From the NCBI GenBank assembly GCA_029265085.1, contig JAJUJY010000196.1, positions 1-7,064 on the forward strand: a DNA stretch of 7,064 nt, written 5' to 3'. Each line of letters begins with the position of its first letter. The stretch's first letter is position 1. A program made the translations under genes and the position numbers. The DNA comes from Chloroflexota bacterium. Lineage in GTDB: Bacteria; Chloroflexota; Anaerolineae; Anaerolineales; Anaerolineaceae. Below are positions 1 through 6,197 of the stretch, piece after piece. Below the pieces are notes generated by a model, which worked only from the letters and a program-made list of their open reading frames with translations, had not been told where the DNA came from and did not search any database.

Positions 1-1
1 G

Positions 2-1099
2 ATCTCTTCCAGCGGACCATTCCAACCAGCCTACACACTGGCTGAGGTTGTTCCCGGGTTAATTCAAAACATCGCCGCGCCGGAAAATCGTTCGATTTGG
101 GCAACAGGTTTGGCCGGTATGGCGCGCATTGACCGCGATACCGGCGTATTTTCCGTGGAACGCTTCAACGGCAGAATTCTTGGTGCAGGGCCTGACGGCC
201 GCGTCTGGATGTTGCCTTACGACGGCAGCACCATTATGGCCTGGGACGGCACAGGCTGGACGGAATATAACCGCCATTCCGGCTGGATCTTACCCGCCGA
301 GATTCCCCCCCTGCCCGCTCAACCACCCGCACTGGCGGCAGACCCACGCGGCGGGTTCTGGTTATCCACGGCCAAAGATGTGCGATATTTTGACGGTAAA
401 TACTGGACAGTCCACCCGGCCTCGCTGGTTGGCTCCGATCTGCCCTGGTTGTACGGCTACAGCTCCTCTTTCAGCATTGCGGTTGACCCAATCAGCAGTA
501 CGGTATTGGCAGCCTCTTGCCATTGGAATGACGGCCAGCCCACCGGCGGCGGTGGAGTGCGCATTTTCCAGGGTTGGCATTGGGTTGATGCGAAATTCCC
601 GGTGCGAAAAACCTGCATCACTCACCTTGCTGCAGACGGTAAAGGAAGTCTCTATGCCGCCACGTTGGACCGCCTGTACCGGTATGACCCGGCTGGAAAA
701 ACCTGGACGATGCTTGAACCGCCCTCTCTGGCTGTGACCGGCTGGCAATACGCGATGCTGGTTGATTTGGCCATCAGCCCGGATGGAACGCTCTGGCCGC
801 TCTGGCAGGTAAACGATGCTTCCGGAAATCCGGCTGCACGGCTGCGTTACAAGTTAAATGAAGAGACCTGGGCACTGGTGCGCGAGCAGCGTGATACTGC
901 CCAACAACTCCTGCGCTTTACCTCCCCAGGGGACACCTGGCTGTTTGAACCCGGAAAAATCTACCTGTGGGAAGGCGAGCAATGGACGCTGAAAGCCGAA
1001 ATCAACTGGCAGGATGCCGCGGTCAGCCCGGATGGGCTTCTTTGGGTAATTACCGATGTAAAAGAAAAACCCATTCTGTGGTCGGCTGCGCAACATTAA
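2..1099 (+). CDS. Beta-propeller protein with Reg_prop-like repeats (5' partial)
   Basis: The frame is open from base 2 to the TAA at 1097-1099, giving 365 residues with the N-terminus missing. Inside it runs a chain of degenerate blades of the pattern 'D-G-x-(L/V/F)-W ... (I/V)-x-x-(Y/W)-x-G-x-x-W-T', seen at about residues 28-55, 64-88, 116-138, 165-196, 214-238, 263-292, 309-330 and 343-361 (for example GRVWMLPYDG, GGFWLSTAKD, GSLYAATLDRLYRYD). This resembles the two-component-regulator propeller (Reg_prop) or streptogramin-lyase class, in which seven or so four-stranded blades form a ligand- or protein-binding disc, usually outside the membrane. No histidine kinase or DNA-binding domain follows, so the propeller is the C-terminal end of the protein. 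A signal peptide or membrane anchor would lie upstream, outside the window. A TTG at 110 is not the start, because the frame continues upstream without a stop and the propeller begins earlier. The last ten or so codons double as one arm of the terminator at 1069-1127. Propeller call fairly sure; role unknown. Confidence 0.8.
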   Translation: MSSSGPFQPAYTLAEVVPGLIQNIAAPENRSIWATGLAGMARIDRDTGVFSVERFNGRILGAGPDGRVWMLPYDGSTIMAWDGTGWTEYNRHSGWILPAEIPPLPAQPPALAADPRGGFWLSTAKDVRYFDGKYWTVHPASLVGSDLPWLYGYSSSFSIAVDPISSTVLAASCHWNDGQPTGGGGVRIFQGWHWVDAKFPVRKTCITHLAADGKGSLYAATLDRLYRYDPAGKTWTMLEPPSLAVTGWQYAMLVDLAISPDGTLWPLWQVNDASGNPAARLRYKLNEETWALVREQRDTAQQLLRFTSPGDTWLFEPGKIYLWEGEQWTLKAEINWQDAAVSPDGLLWVITDVKEKPILWSAAQH

Positions 1100-1127
1100 C
1101 GAGCCTTCAGCCGACCACAGAATGGGT
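1069..1127. terminator. Bidirectional rho-independent terminator between convergent genes
   Basis: Bases 1069-1088 and 1108-1127 are perfect inverted copies (20 bp) around a 19-base loop. On the plus strand the stem is followed by a T-rich run (TCGATTTTATTATC); on the minus strand by TTTTTCTTTTAC. It can therefore stop the plus gene ending at 1099 and the minus gene ending at 1139. The TAA of the plus gene lies in the loop and the left arm is coding sequence for its last residues. The stem is unusually long for an intrinsic terminator. Confidence 0.85.
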
Positions 1128-1138
1128 CGATTTTATTA

Positions 1139-4100
1139 TCAACGGATAATCGCCGGTAAATACACTTTGTAAACGTCGTCAACCACAAACCATACTTTAT
1201 TTGAAGAAATATCACCAGGGTTGATAATCCAGACCTCTATCTGACCGGCTGAGGTCAAATACCCTGAACCAATTTGGGCAGTTAATTCTGTATTGCTGAC
1301 GAAGGTTGTTACCTGAGTGGCCCCTCCCCATACAATCACCGCGCCGTCAAAGAAATCGGTGCCGGTAACAGTCAATGTGAACGCATCGCTGCCAACCGCA
1401 ACATGACCCGGCGATAATTCCGTCACCACCGGGGTAATCGATCCTTCAATCGTAAAGGTCAGTGCATTTGACGTATAATCTCCCGGGTTAACCACCGTAA
1501 CCAAGATTTCTCCATCACAAACAAGTTGATCCGCAGAAATAAAGGCCGATAGTTCGGTGGAATTAACAAAGGTTGTTACCTGACTTTTACCGTCCCACAC
1601 AATAACTGCCCCATTCCGGAAATCGGTACCGATAACCGTCAATGTAAACGCTCCATCTTGAGCTTTCCTTGTGTTCGGAGTTAATTCGGTCAGCACCGGA
1701 ATATACGGCTGAACTGTAAATGTTAAAGTCTCAGATGTGACTGCGCCAGGATTAACTACCTTGACTTGCACACTTTGCACAGAAGACAACCTGGCCGCGG
1801 AAACCTCTGCGGTTAACTCGGTTGAGCTAACGAAAGTCGTGGTTAATGGACTATCCCCCCAATAAATTTCTGCGCCATTAATAAATTTTGTACCAATTGC
1901 CGATAGTTGGAAACTACCCTCTCCAACATATTTATGGTCAGGATTGATGGATGTCAAAACAGGCACTGGGGTTTGCACATCAAACGGCAGTGCGGAAGAA
2001 GTGCCGCCGCCAGGTTCAGGATTGGTTACTGTAACCGAGATTTCTCCACTTGCCAGCAGCAGCGAAGAGGGCACCACCGCCGTTAATTCAGTCGGGCTGA
2101 CAAAAGTGGTGGTTAACGGTTCTCCATTCCACTTCACCACCGAATTACCCAGGAAATTGGTCCCGGTCACGGTCAGGCTAAACCCGCCGGATCCTGCTTC
2201 TTTTGAGGCCGGATTGATACCCGTTAAAGTCGGAACAGGATTGGGGAAATAAATGGAATACACCCCTGGATTGGCTCCCGCATATACCATGGTTGGTTGA
2301 GAAGGATTGATTCCAAGGCAAAAGATGGTGTAATTCCCCAAATTGGTATTAAATGCAAACCAGGAAGTACCCCCATTGGTTGATTTATAAAATCCAAACC
2401 CATTGGTTCCCACATATAATGTGGTTGGAGTAACCGGATCCATCAAAATCGTGTTGATGCTGGTTGGTAGATTGGTACTACTAGAAAGCCATGAGGCACC
2501 ACCATCCATCGATTTATAAACTGCGGTAGAAGTTGCCGCATAGATTACACCCGGTGCATGCGGATCAATAACCAGTTTATTCACCCGGAAATTGCCTAAG
2601 CCGTTATTGATGACGCTCCAACTTTCCCCAGAATTTGTGCTTTTATAAATTCCATTATTATAGGTGCCTGCATAAAGGGTGGCTGGATTACTTGGATCAA
2701 TAACAACACTGGTCAATGTCGGCGGCAAACCAGAATTGCTAGAAGCCCAATGAACACCGCTGTCCGTTGATTTCATCATGCCGCCGTTATATGTGGCTGC
2801 GTACATGATCGCAGGATTCGTTGGATCAAAAACAAGATCCCAAACCAAATAACCGTTCAGCCCAACATAACTCCAATTTGTTCCGCTGTTTACAGACTGG
2901 TAGATACCATTATCTGTCGCTACGATAACAGTTTCTGGTGTGGTTGGGTGAAACAAAATCGCCCGGTAATATGAAATTGTGACCAACCCGCTCCAGGAAG
3001 TCCCTTCATTGGTAGTTTTCAGCAGAGTGGCGTTGTTTGCTCCGGCATAAATTGTGCCGGATAAGCTGGCTGGTAAAGCCAATGCCGTTACCGAGGTACT
3101 ATTCAAATTGTTGCTTACCCATTGGTTTGGGGTGGGATAAATTCTAAAATTTTTCCCGTTGGATGATCCTGATGTAGGCGATGGATTCTTAACCGTCACG
3201 CTGATTAACCCGCTGGCAGCCAGGTTTGCAGCCGGAACAATTGCGGTTAACTGGCTGCTGCTAACAAAGGTTGTTGCCAGGTTTTGACTGCCCCAAATCA
3301 CCACCGCATCAGGGTAAAAATCCGTTCCGGTAACAGTGAGCGTGATTTGAGAACTGCCTGCAACCGCACTGGTTGGGCTAATCGTTGAAAGCACAGGAAC
3401 TGGATTCCCCGCCCCATAATAAAAAAGGTTTCCGCCCGAACCACCATAATTTTGGGTGGCTCCAAATAAATCTTCATGCTTCTGCGGGTCAGTTACCAAT
3501 GCATAAAATAATTTATTGGTCATTGAAGTATTATTCAATTGATGCCAGGAAACACCCTGGTCCGTTGATTTATATACCCCTCCGATCACCGCAGCATAAA
3601 CCGTTCGTGGATCCACAGGATCAATCAACACGGCATCAATAGAGGTCTTTCCGGAGGGAAGACTCATCGCAGTCGTCCAATTTGCCCCACCATCCATTGA
3701 TTTTTTCACCCCGCTGTCTGTGGCAGCAAATATAACCTGTGAGTCGTTCGGTGCTGCATCAATCATAAAGATGATTCCTGAAAGCACATTGTTCCAACTG
3801 CCTGCCCCGTCTGTTGATTTAAATAAACCGCCGTTGGTTCCCACATAGACCGTGGACGGCGATTGCGAATCAATTTCCAAACAGCGGCCAATCAAACTGG
3901 TCAAGCCATTATTTGCGGCGGCAAAAGAACCACCGCTATCGATAGACTTGAACACACCCAGGTCGCCGGTTGCTACATAAAGTGTGGAAGGGGTTAAAGG
4001 GTCGATCTTAACGGCTGCCGCCTTGGCAGCTGCGCCGCTGTTTAAAGCGGACCAGCTGGCTGCTCCGTCCGTTGTCTTAAAAATCCCTGCACCGTATGTG

Positions 4101-4747
4101 GCAGCATAAATGGTGTTGGGCGCAGTTGGGTCAATAGCCAACCCATTGACTTTAAGGCTTGATCCCGACCCGAGTCCAGTATTTACCAAATTCCAATTTT
4201 GGCCACGATTGGTTGATTTGTACACTCCGCCCCCAAACGAAGACGAATAGACAATGCTCGAATCTGACGGGTGAAAAATGTAGGAGGTCATCACATAAGC
4301 AGTGGAATACATACTATTCCACTGGCTGATTGGCCGGATGGTAAACGTTTTGGCATTTGAGGTAAAATCGCCTGGATTAACTACAGTAATCGGAATTTCA
4401 CCGCTAGCGGTCAATTTATTTGCTGAAATTACAGCGGTTAAGGTCGTCGCGCTCAGATAGGTTGTCACCTGGCTGGCTCCACCCCAAACAATGACTGCTC
4501 CGGGCATAAAATTAGTTCCGGTGACCAACAAGGTAAATTCCGGTTCATTCATTTCCACCGATGAGGGGGAAATCGAATTGAGCACAGGAGCAGTCTCCCG
4601 CAAAGGCTCGCCATCAGAAAACGGATGAACTGAAAGAACCTTAGCGTCTGCTGCTACAGGCAGCACGACCTGGGAAAAAAGAATGAGACAAACAAGCAAA
4701 ACCCCACCCAAGAACCGGGCAAACGTGTAAAAACGGCTCTTATGCAT
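1139..4747 (-). CDS. Secreted IPT/TIG and Asp-box (BNR) double-propeller protein
   Basis: This 1202-residue protein starts with a signal peptide: basic MHKSR, hydrophobic core about 12-31, probable AxA-type cleavage near 33-35 (VAADAK). Domains in order: IPT/TIG-like 1 (54-138); propeller 1 (about 143-446) with six Asp boxes S/T-x-D/N-x-G-x-x-W/F at 178, 225, 268, 311, 350 and 394; IPT 2 (449-537); propeller 2 (about 542-833) with six Asp boxes at 578, 618, 660, 703, 746 and 789; IPT 3-6 in tandem (836-925, 927-1013, 1015-1100, 1104-1189); tail ending VYLPAIIR. Asp-box propellers belong to the sortilin/BNR/exo-sialidase fold class, but I see no sialidase or glycosidase catalytic set, so binding or adhesion at the cell surface is more likely than catalysis. 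ATG at 4747 is supported by GAGG five bases upstream and by the signal peptide. Transcription probably begins near 4841 from the promoter at 4848-4876 and ends at the shared hairpin 1069-1127. The gene is monocistronic and visibly richer in AT than the gene at 2-1099. The domain call is firm; the function is inferred. Confidence 0.9.
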   Translation of the reverse strand: MHKSRFYTFARFLGGVLLVCLILFSQVVLPVAADAKVLSVHPFSDGEPLRETAPVLNSISPSSVEMNEPEFTLLVTGTNFMPGAVIVWGGASQVTTYLSATTLTAVISANKLTASGEIPITVVNPGDFTSNAKTFTIRPISQWNSMYSTAYVMTSYIFHPSDSSIVYSSSFGGGVYKSTNRGQNWNLVNTGLGSGSSLKVNGLAIDPTAPNTIYAATYGAGIFKTTDGAASWSALNSGAAAKAAAVKIDPLTPSTLYVATGDLGVFKSIDSGGSFAAANNGLTSLIGRCLEIDSQSPSTVYVGTNGGLFKSTDGAGSWNNVLSGIIFMIDAAPNDSQVIFAATDSGVKKSMDGGANWTTAMSLPSGKTSIDAVLIDPVDPRTVYAAVIGGVYKSTDQGVSWHQLNNTSMTNKLFYALVTDPQKHEDLFGATQNYGGSGGNLFYYGAGNPVPVLSTISPTSAVAGSSQITLTVTGTDFYPDAVVIWGSQNLATTFVSSSQLTAIVPAANLAASGLISVTVKNPSPTSGSSNGKNFRIYPTPNQWVSNNLNSTSVTALALPASLSGTIYAGANNATLLKTTNEGTSWSGLVTISYYRAILFHPTTPETVIVATDNGIYQSVNSGTNWSYVGLNGYLVWDLVFDPTNPAIMYAATYNGGMMKSTDSGVHWASSNSGLPPTLTSVVIDPSNPATLYAGTYNNGIYKSTNSGESWSVINNGLGNFRVNKLVIDPHAPGVIYAATSTAVYKSMDGGASWLSSSTNLPTSINTILMDPVTPTTLYVGTNGFGFYKSTNGGTSWFAFNTNLGNYTIFCLGINPSQPTMVYAGANPGVYSIYFPNPVPTLTGINPASKEAGSGGFSLTVTGTNFLGNSVVKWNGEPLTTTFVSPTELTAVVPSSLLLASGEISVTVTNPEPGGGTSSALPFDVQTPVPVLTSINPDHKYVGEGSFQLSAIGTKFINGAEIYWGDSPLTTTFVSSTELTAEVSAARLSSVQSVQVKVVNPGAVTSETLTFTVQPYIPVLTELTPNTRKAQDGAFTLTVIGTDFRNGAVIVWDGKSQVTTFVNSTELSAFISADQLVCDGEILVTVVNPGDYTSNALTFTIEGSITPVVTELSPGHVAVGSDAFTLTVTGTDFFDGAVIVWGGATQVTTFVSNTELTAQIGSGYLTSAGQIEVWIINPGDISSNKVWFVVDDVYKVYLPAIIR
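1142..1177 (-). other. C-terminal hydrophobic tail, VYLPAIIR-type
   Basis: Residues 1191-1202 (DVYKVYLPAIIR) follow the last IPT domain directly and end the protein. From memory, exported Chloroflexi proteins often end in a similar Y/F-L-P-hydrophobic-hydrophobic-R/K sequence. It is too short to be a membrane span, and it lacks the LPxTG plus membrane helix of sortase substrates and the longer folded domain of type IX cargo. A sorting or anchoring role is an inference. Confidence 0.5.
1181..2242 (-). repeat. Four tandem IPT/TIG domain repeats within the large secreted protein
   Basis: Residues 836-1189 hold four immunoglobulin-like modules of about 85-90 residues, each with the pattern P-x-L-x-x-(I/L)-x-P, then F-x-L-x-x-x-G-T-x-F, then a V/I-x-W-x-G strand, TT(F)VS/N-x-TEL(T/S)A, and a final V-x-N-P. 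Modules 5 and 6 are closest to each other at the DNA level; for example, a 15-base stretch is identical at 1302-1316 and 1569-1583. Modules 3 and 4 share LTTTFVS-x-TELTA. The array is a product of internal duplication. Confidence 0.85.
2249..3124 (-). repeat. Asp-box propeller 2 (six repeats)
   Basis: Residues about 542-833 contain six repeats of roughly 40-45 residues, each with (I/V)DP-x-x-P-x-x-(I/L)YA(A/G)T, then (G)xYKS, then an Asp box ending in W (585, 625, 667, 710, 753 and 796). The underlying DNA repeats imperfectly, with similar TTGATTTATAAA-like blocks encoding YKST. This is the expected layout of a sortilin-type bladed propeller. Confidence 0.85.
3410..4321 (-). repeat. Asp-box propeller 1 (six repeats)
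   Basis: Residues about 143-446 carry six Asp boxes at 178-185, 225-232, 268-275, 311-318, 350-357 and 394-401, with the same spacing as propeller 2. The third box ends in F (SIDSGGSF) instead of W. The last repeat fades into a glycine- and tyrosine-rich linker (about 433-446) before IPT 2. The equal count of six boxes in both propellers suggests that the whole IPT-plus-propeller unit was duplicated. Confidence 0.85.
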
Positions 4748-4847
4748 ATATACCTCAGCAACAATGAATTTTTAGATCGCGGGAAAAAATGCTCATCCTG
4801 TTTTGGCATTATGGAAGTTTGAATTCCCCCATCGGATGAATAGAATT

Positions 4848-4876
4848 AGTATCCTTTCATCGATCTGGAATGTCAA
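4848..4876 (-). promoter_or_regulatory. Sigma70-like promoter of the large secreted protein gene
   Basis: On the minus strand a perfect TTGACA (4876-4871) is followed after exactly 17 bases by GATACT (4853-4848), which matches TATAAT at four of six positions. Transcription would start near 4841, leaving a leader of about 94 bases before the ATG at 4747. No other minus-strand gene lies directly upstream, so this is the likely sole promoter. Confidence 0.7.
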
Positions 4877-4940
4877 TAGAAAAGTAAGCCAAAATCCCTT
4901 ATAAAGCTATATGAAATCAAGGCATCTTACCAGAATTTTG

Positions 4941-4970
4941 GCAAGAAAAACCGGCTTAAGCAGATGCCGG
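4941..4970 (-). terminator. Possible minus-strand terminator upstream of the large gene's promoter
   Basis: Reading the minus strand, CCGGC (4970-4966) and GCCGG (4955-4951) can form a five-pair stem with a ten-base loop, followed at once by TTTTTCTTGC. The stem is short, and no minus-strand gene is seen to its right, so it may only block antisense transcripts coming from within the DUF493 gene, or it may be chance. Confidence 0.35.
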
Positions 4971-5003
4971 GTGATACAAAACGAGGAAACTCAATTCATC
5001 CTC

Positions 5004-5012
5004 TGGTATAAT
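5004..5012 (+). promoter_or_regulatory. Extended -10 promoter of the DUF493 gene
   Basis: TGG followed by a perfect TATAAT (5007-5012) is an extended -10 element. No good -35 box lies 16-18 bases upstream (the region reads GAGGAAAC), which is common for extended -10 promoters. The start of transcription would be near 5019, leaving a leader of about 22 bases that carries the ribosome binding site. Confidence 0.65.
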
Positions 5013-5040
5013 AAGCCCACTTAAGGTTAGGTGAGACACG

Positions 5041-5307
5041 ATGGAAGATAAAAAAGAAATAATGGAATTTCCAACCATCTTTCGCTTGCGGGTGATTGGT
5101 TGGAACGAAGATGATTTTGCAACCTTTGTCATGGTTGGGGTGCGCAAGCACGTGCCGGAAATGACCGAAGACAGCATCCACCTGAAACCCAGCAATGGTG
5201 GAAAATACCTGGCAGTGACCGCCGCTTTTGTAGCCGAATCGCGCGAGCAGCTAGACGCCGTGTACCGCGAGGTCAGCGGCCATGAGCGGGTATTGTGGTT
5301 TCTCTAA
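5041..5307 (+). CDS. DUF493 (YbeD-like) family protein
   Basis: This 88-residue protein matches the small YbeD/DUF493 family in length and landmarks: an N-terminal MEFPT-x-F (residues 8-14) followed by a strand ending in VIG, the PSNGGKY block (50-56; E. coli YbeD has PSSKGNY), and a C-terminal helix and strand (LDAVYREVSGHERVLWFL). The family is known to have a ferredoxin-like, ACT-like alpha/beta fold, and its cellular role is not established; a regulatory or ligand-binding role is only inferred from the fold. ATG 5041 is chosen over the in-frame ATG at 5062 because AGGTGA (5029-5034) lies six bases upstream and the start gives the usual family length. The gene stands alone, with its own promoter at 5004-5012 and a strong terminator at 5328-5359, and diverges from the large secreted-protein gene. 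Confidence 0.88.
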   Translation: MEDKKEIMEFPTIFRLRVIGWNEDDFATFVMVGVRKHVPEMTEDSIHLKPSNGGKYLAVTAAFVAESREQLDAVYREVSGHERVLWFL

Positions 5308-5327
5308 TACCCGACTTTTACACTGAC

Positions 5328-5359
5328 AAGCGCAGCTTGAAAGGCTGCGCTTCCTTTTT
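5328..5359 (+). terminator. Rho-independent terminator of the DUF493 gene
   Basis: AAGCGCAGC (5328-5336) pairs with GCTGCGCTT (5344-5352) as nine perfect pairs, extendable by two more pairs to a three-base loop. CC and five Ts follow (5355-5359). It begins 20 bases after the stop codon at 5305-5307. Confidence 0.88.
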
Positions 5360-5398
5360 AAAAAAAGGGTGAAGTTGCCAGGGGACGCAACTCCACCC
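5360..5398 (-). terminator. Rho-independent terminator for minus-strand transcription
   Basis: Reading the minus strand, GGGTGGAGTTGC (5398-5387) pairs with GCAACTTCACCC (5378-5367), 12 positions with one mismatch and an eight-base loop, followed at once by seven Ts (5366-5360). It is well placed to end transcripts of the LuxR-type gene, though it lies about 220 bases past that gene's stop codon. Confidence 0.8.
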
Positions 5399-5616
5399 TA
5401 TGGATGATGGCGATTAAACTCAAAGAAATTTATTTGCCGTGACTTAAATGCAAAAATACAAAAAGAAATATCGTAATTTAATTTTCATCCAGCATGAATA
5501 ACGAGGCTGCTTTGTTTGATTATTCCACCCAACGAACCCCGCATTAAGTTTATTTTAGCACAATCAAAATTAATTACAATTTAATATCATGAATTATAAG
5601 ATTTATGTACAGGGTT

Positions 5617-6129
5617 TTAATCCCCAATCGGCCTGCTGCTGGTCTTTTTCCGGCGGCCAGACCGCGCTGATTTTTCCGGTCCGACTGCCGGGCGGCATAA
5701 ACCCAGGGCAATTCCCCGGCTGACTGTTTGAGTCAAGGAATTGGTTCGCAGGTGGTTTTTTAAGGCTGTAATCACCATCGAGACTGTCCGGGTACCCAGG
5801 TTGAGCCGTTGGGCAGCCTCTTTAATCGACAAACCGTCGGCAAGGCACTGCAGCACCTCCAACTGGCGCTGGGTGAGCGGCAGCGGAACCAGGTCAGAAT
5901 CGCCTTCTTCTTGAAGCAGGTTGGGGTAAATCAGCACCAGCTTGCCTAAACGTACTGCTCGCAGCCAATACCGCTTTTCTCCTTTGGGAAGCGGCGGCAA
6001 GGCAGCCAGCATTTCCTCAGACGGCTGCCAGATACCCATATTCACCGCCGGGACGAGATCCTCCAGGCTCAACGCGCTTTCTATGTGGATGGTGGTGGTA
6101 TCGTTGGGTATAAACAGGATCCGCGTCAT
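5617..6129 (-). CDS. LuxR/GerE-type helix-turn-helix regulator without receiver domain
   Basis: This 170-residue protein has a GerE (LuxR C-terminal) DNA-binding domain at about 84-146: the LTQRQLEVLQCLADGLSIKEAAQRL stretch (85-109) corresponds to the typical 'LT-x-RE-x-EVL-x-x-L-A-x-G-x-S-x-K-E-I-A' scaffold helix and first HTH helix, and LGTRTVSMVITALKNHL (111-127) to the recognition helix. The first 80 residues show no phospho-acceptor receiver pattern and no autoinducer-binding domain; they are a small unassigned alpha/beta-like segment containing LPPLPKGEKRYWLRAVRLGKLVLIYPN (44-70). A short basic tail (KSARSGRRKK, 153-162) follows the HTH. It is a cytoplasmic DNA-binding protein; its signal and targets are unknown. 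ATG 6129 is supported by AAGGGG (6142-6137) seven bases upstream. A promoter lies at 6169-6197. It is divergent from the unrecognised gene at 6583, a possible target. Another ATG at 6136 is in a different frame. Confidence 0.85.
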   Translation of the reverse strand: MTRILFIPNDTTTIHIESALSLEDLVPAVNMGIWQPSEEMLAALPPLPKGEKRYWLRAVRLGKLVLIYPNLLQEEGDSDLVPLPLTQRQLEVLQCLADGLSIKEAAQRLNLGTRTVSMVITALKNHLRTNSLTQTVSRGIALGLCRPAVGPEKSARSGRRKKTSSRPIGD

Positions 6130-6131
6130 GA

Positions 6132-6149
6132 ATCATCCCCTTAAATGAT
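6132..6149 (-). promoter_or_regulatory. Inverted repeat framing the ribosome binding site of the LuxR-type gene
   Basis: ATCAT (6132-6136) and ATGAT (6145-6149) are inverted copies separated by eight bases that hold the whole Shine-Dalgarno AAGGGG. In the mRNA the site would sit in the loop of a weak five-pair hairpin. This could be a translation-control element or an operator half-pair, or chance. Confidence 0.3.
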
Positions 6150-6159
6150 AGAATATTTG

Positions 6160-6180
6160 TTCTGTGAAATTATGGCAGAA
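6160..6180. promoter_or_regulatory. Candidate operator: dyad over the -10 box of the LuxR-type gene
   Basis: TTCTG (6160-6164) and CAGAA (6176-6180) form a dyad with an 11-base centre that covers the -10 element CATAAT (6174-6169). The 21-base span fits the footprint of dimeric regulators such as GerE-domain proteins, so autorepression is possible. Only five bases per half-site match, so chance is a real alternative. Confidence 0.35.
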
Positions 6181-6197
6181 ATTAGAGAAAATTGCAA
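6169..6197 (-). promoter_or_regulatory. Sigma70-like promoter of the LuxR-type gene
   Basis: On the minus strand TTGCAA (6197-6192) is followed after 17 bases by CATAAT (6174-6169), which matches the consensus at five of six positions and is preceded by TGC, an extended -10. The start of transcription would be near 6162, giving a leader of about 33 bases. Confidence 0.65.

Larger units (their letters stand above)
5308..5616. other. Gene-free region between convergent genes
   Basis: These 309 bases hold two opposed terminators (5328-5359 and 5360-5398) and then about 220 AT-rich bases with no convincing coding frame or RNA gene. On the minus strand a promoter-like pair TTGTAA, 16 bases, TAAAAT with an upstream TG (-10 at 5557-5552) occurs in the AT-rich part. 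It could drive a short transcript ending at the terminator 5398-5360, but in sequence this rich in A and T such matches are expected by chance. Confidence 0.5.

Noticed and set aside
110..112. TTG as start codon of the first gene
   Set aside because: The same frame is open to base 2 and a propeller blade strand (RSIWATG) lies upstream of it, so the gene begins outside the window.
129..737. A 202-codon plus-strand frame inside the first propeller gene
   Set aside because: It overlaps the propeller frame, which shows clear blade repeats; the alternative frame is proline- and threonine-rich without domain features.
1302..1583. Repeated DNA words in the large gene considered as a CRISPR array or mobile-element repeats
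   Set aside because: They are imperfect, keep the reading frame, and encode homologous strands of successive IPT domains, so they are protein-domain repeats.
3385..3642. An 85-codon plus-strand frame inside the large minus-strand gene
   Set aside because: It is a shadow of the propeller coding sequence and has no ribosome site or family resemblance.
1139..4747. Sialidase or glycosidase function for the Asp-box protein
   Set aside because: Asp boxes alone mark the fold; I see no catalytic arginine triad or FRIP-like motif, and the IPT framework points to a binding or structural role.
4956..5195. Minus-strand open frame opposite the DUF493 gene
   Set aside because: It is the antisense shadow of a well-supported conserved gene and covers that gene's promoter.
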